This document shows, one piece after another, positions 63,387-64,000 of a stretch of DNA of 64,000 nucleotides. The position numbers were made by a program, and so were the translations under genes. Under the pieces are notes generated by a model. It ran no database searches, was not told the origin of the DNA, and worked only from the letters and a program-made list of their open reading frames with translations. The number at the start of each line of letters is the position of its first letter. Position 1 is the stretch's first letter. Source of the DNA: Streptomyces megasporus (lineage in GTDB: Bacteria; Actinomycetota; Actinomycetes; Streptomycetales; Streptomycetaceae); contig NZ_JODL01000031.1 in assembly GCF_000718985.1 (NCBI RefSeq), positions 1-64,000 on the forward strand, written 5' to 3'.

Positions 63387-64000
63387 TCACCGTCCCGCCC
63401 GGCGGCCCGCCCCGGCCATCGGTTCCGTCAGCAGGTCCAGGACCGCCCGTCGCTGCGGCTCGGTCGCCTCCTCGTCGTACGGGTTCGGGGTGGCGGGCAC
63501 CTGGAGGCGGTGCACCGGGCCCGTGCCGAGCCGGGCGTAGCCGCGCCCCGGCGGCACCCGGGGCGGCGGTGTGGTGGCGGGCGCCTCGCCGAGCACCGCC
63601 CGTACCTGGTCCGGGGTCGCCGGGCCCAGCACCGCCCGCGCCCGGGTGTGGGCCCGCACGGCGCCGACCAGGCTCTCCGCGCCCTCGAACTGGTCGGCGA
63701 TCGCCACGGTCACCCGCACCGCGCGCCCGTACCGCAGGGGAACCTGGAGCAGGTCCTGCGGGTCGCGCTGGCCCTCGGAGCGCGCCAGATGGCCGAGGGT
63801 CGAGGGTCGATCCACCAGGACCCACAGCGGGCGGCAGACGTCCTCCGGCGCGTCCCGGCCGGTCTGCCGGGCCCGGTTCGAGGCCAGCAGCCTGCGCTCG
63901 GTCTCCCGCGTCACCCACTCCAGCGACGACAGCGCGCCGGCCAGCGTCGGCTCCACCGCCAACACCCCGGCGCGCCCCGCCAGGAACGCGTACTCGCCCG
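63387..64000 (-). CDS. FtsK/SpoIIIE-like ATPase, C-terminal part (runs off the right edge)
   Basis: The frame enters from the right edge (GEYAFLAGRAGVLAVEPTLA) and ends at 63387. PLWVLVDRPSTLGHLARSE, LLQVPLRYGRAVRVTVAIAD, RARAVLGPATPDQVRAVLGE and PPGRGYARLGTGPVHRLQVP are like the late strands and helices of FtsK/SpoIIIE or type VII/conjugative ATPases. A Walker B-type WVLVDR is present but without the full acidic pair, and the P-loop lies outside the window. A septal or DNA-transfer role cannot be decided from this fragment. Confidence 0.65.
   Translation of the reverse strand, partial: GEYAFLAGRAGVLAVEPTLAGALSSLEWVTRETERRLLASNRARQTGRDAPEDVCRPLWVLVDRPSTLGHLARSEGQRDPQDLLQVPLRYGRAVRVTVAIADQFEGAESLVGAVRAHTRARAVLGPATPDQVRAVLGEAPATTPPPRVPPGRGYARLGTGPVHRLQVPATPNPYDEEATEPQRRAVLDLLTEPMAGAGRRAGR

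Overview
This 64 kb window is actinobacterial chromosome, almost certainly Streptomyces. It has very high GC, many GTG starts, GTGA/ATGA-coupled operons, rare TTA codons, and family-typical neighbours such as RbpA, split Lnt/Ppm, mycothiol-dependent maleylpyruvate isomerase, AfsR-type and NB-ARC/TPR regulators, and DUF6230/DUF6114. No rRNA, tRNA or CRISPR was recognised. The only mobile DNA seen is the tail of an IS200-type element at the left edge.

Layout. (1) 1-1022: the IS200-type tail lies inside a 3'-truncated isoaspartate-type methyltransferase gene. (2) 1.7-5.1 kb: a DUF4956, VTC-domain and CotH operon, with a TTA codon in its first gene. (3) 5.4-7.2 kb: a DUF6230, DUF6114 and secreted-protein operon, with TTA as codon 6 of its last gene. 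Both operons are therefore candidates for bldA control. (4) 7.4-22.7 kb: an island that resembles the mycobacterial DosR/dormancy regulon in gene content. It holds nicotinate phosphoribosyltransferase, an APH-like/P-loop kinase protein, DUF1876, an Acg-type nitroreductase, DUF1540, a two-GAF DevS-like histidine kinase, a flavodoxin, two tandem universal stress proteins, DUF4389 plus a small membrane protein, a P2-type cation ATPase and a D-2-hydroxyacid dehydrogenase. No response regulator is encoded in it.

(5) 22.8-31.9 kb: an accessory region. It contains a peptidoglycan amidase whose Tat signal lies in a separate overlapping frame, a glycosyltransferase-like gene with a coupled partner, a frameshifted NB-ARC/TPR gene, and a 1050-residue AfsR-like regulator whose C-terminal end and downstream DNA fall to about 50-60% GC. 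A possible micro-ORF follows it. (6) 32-37.6 kb: a GH13 glucosidase, an APC permease, two small stress-like proteins and a DEAD-box helicase. (7) 37.8-41.2 kb: a cold-shock gene reduced to 33 codons, glucarate dehydratase, and a streptogrisin-like protease with a LacI-type palindrome upstream.

(8) 41.4-48.1 kb: a complete gentisate pathway (3-hydroxybenzoate 6-hydroxylase, gentisate dioxygenase, mycothiol-dependent maleylpyruvate isomerase, fumarylpyruvate hydrolase) with a divergent IclR regulator, followed by a TetR regulator and an alpha/beta hydrolase. (9) 48-64 kb: conserved core genes. These are an exonuclease/DNA polymerase, acyl-CoA dehydrogenase, Lrp regulator, amidohydrolase, lnt-ppm-FxsA, rbpA with a clear SigR promoter, an MFS transporter, GDPD, a YczE-type membrane protein, a divergent MocR/PdxR-type regulator and the end of an FtsK-like protein.

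All assignments come from reading the sequence and family knowledge. No search was run.
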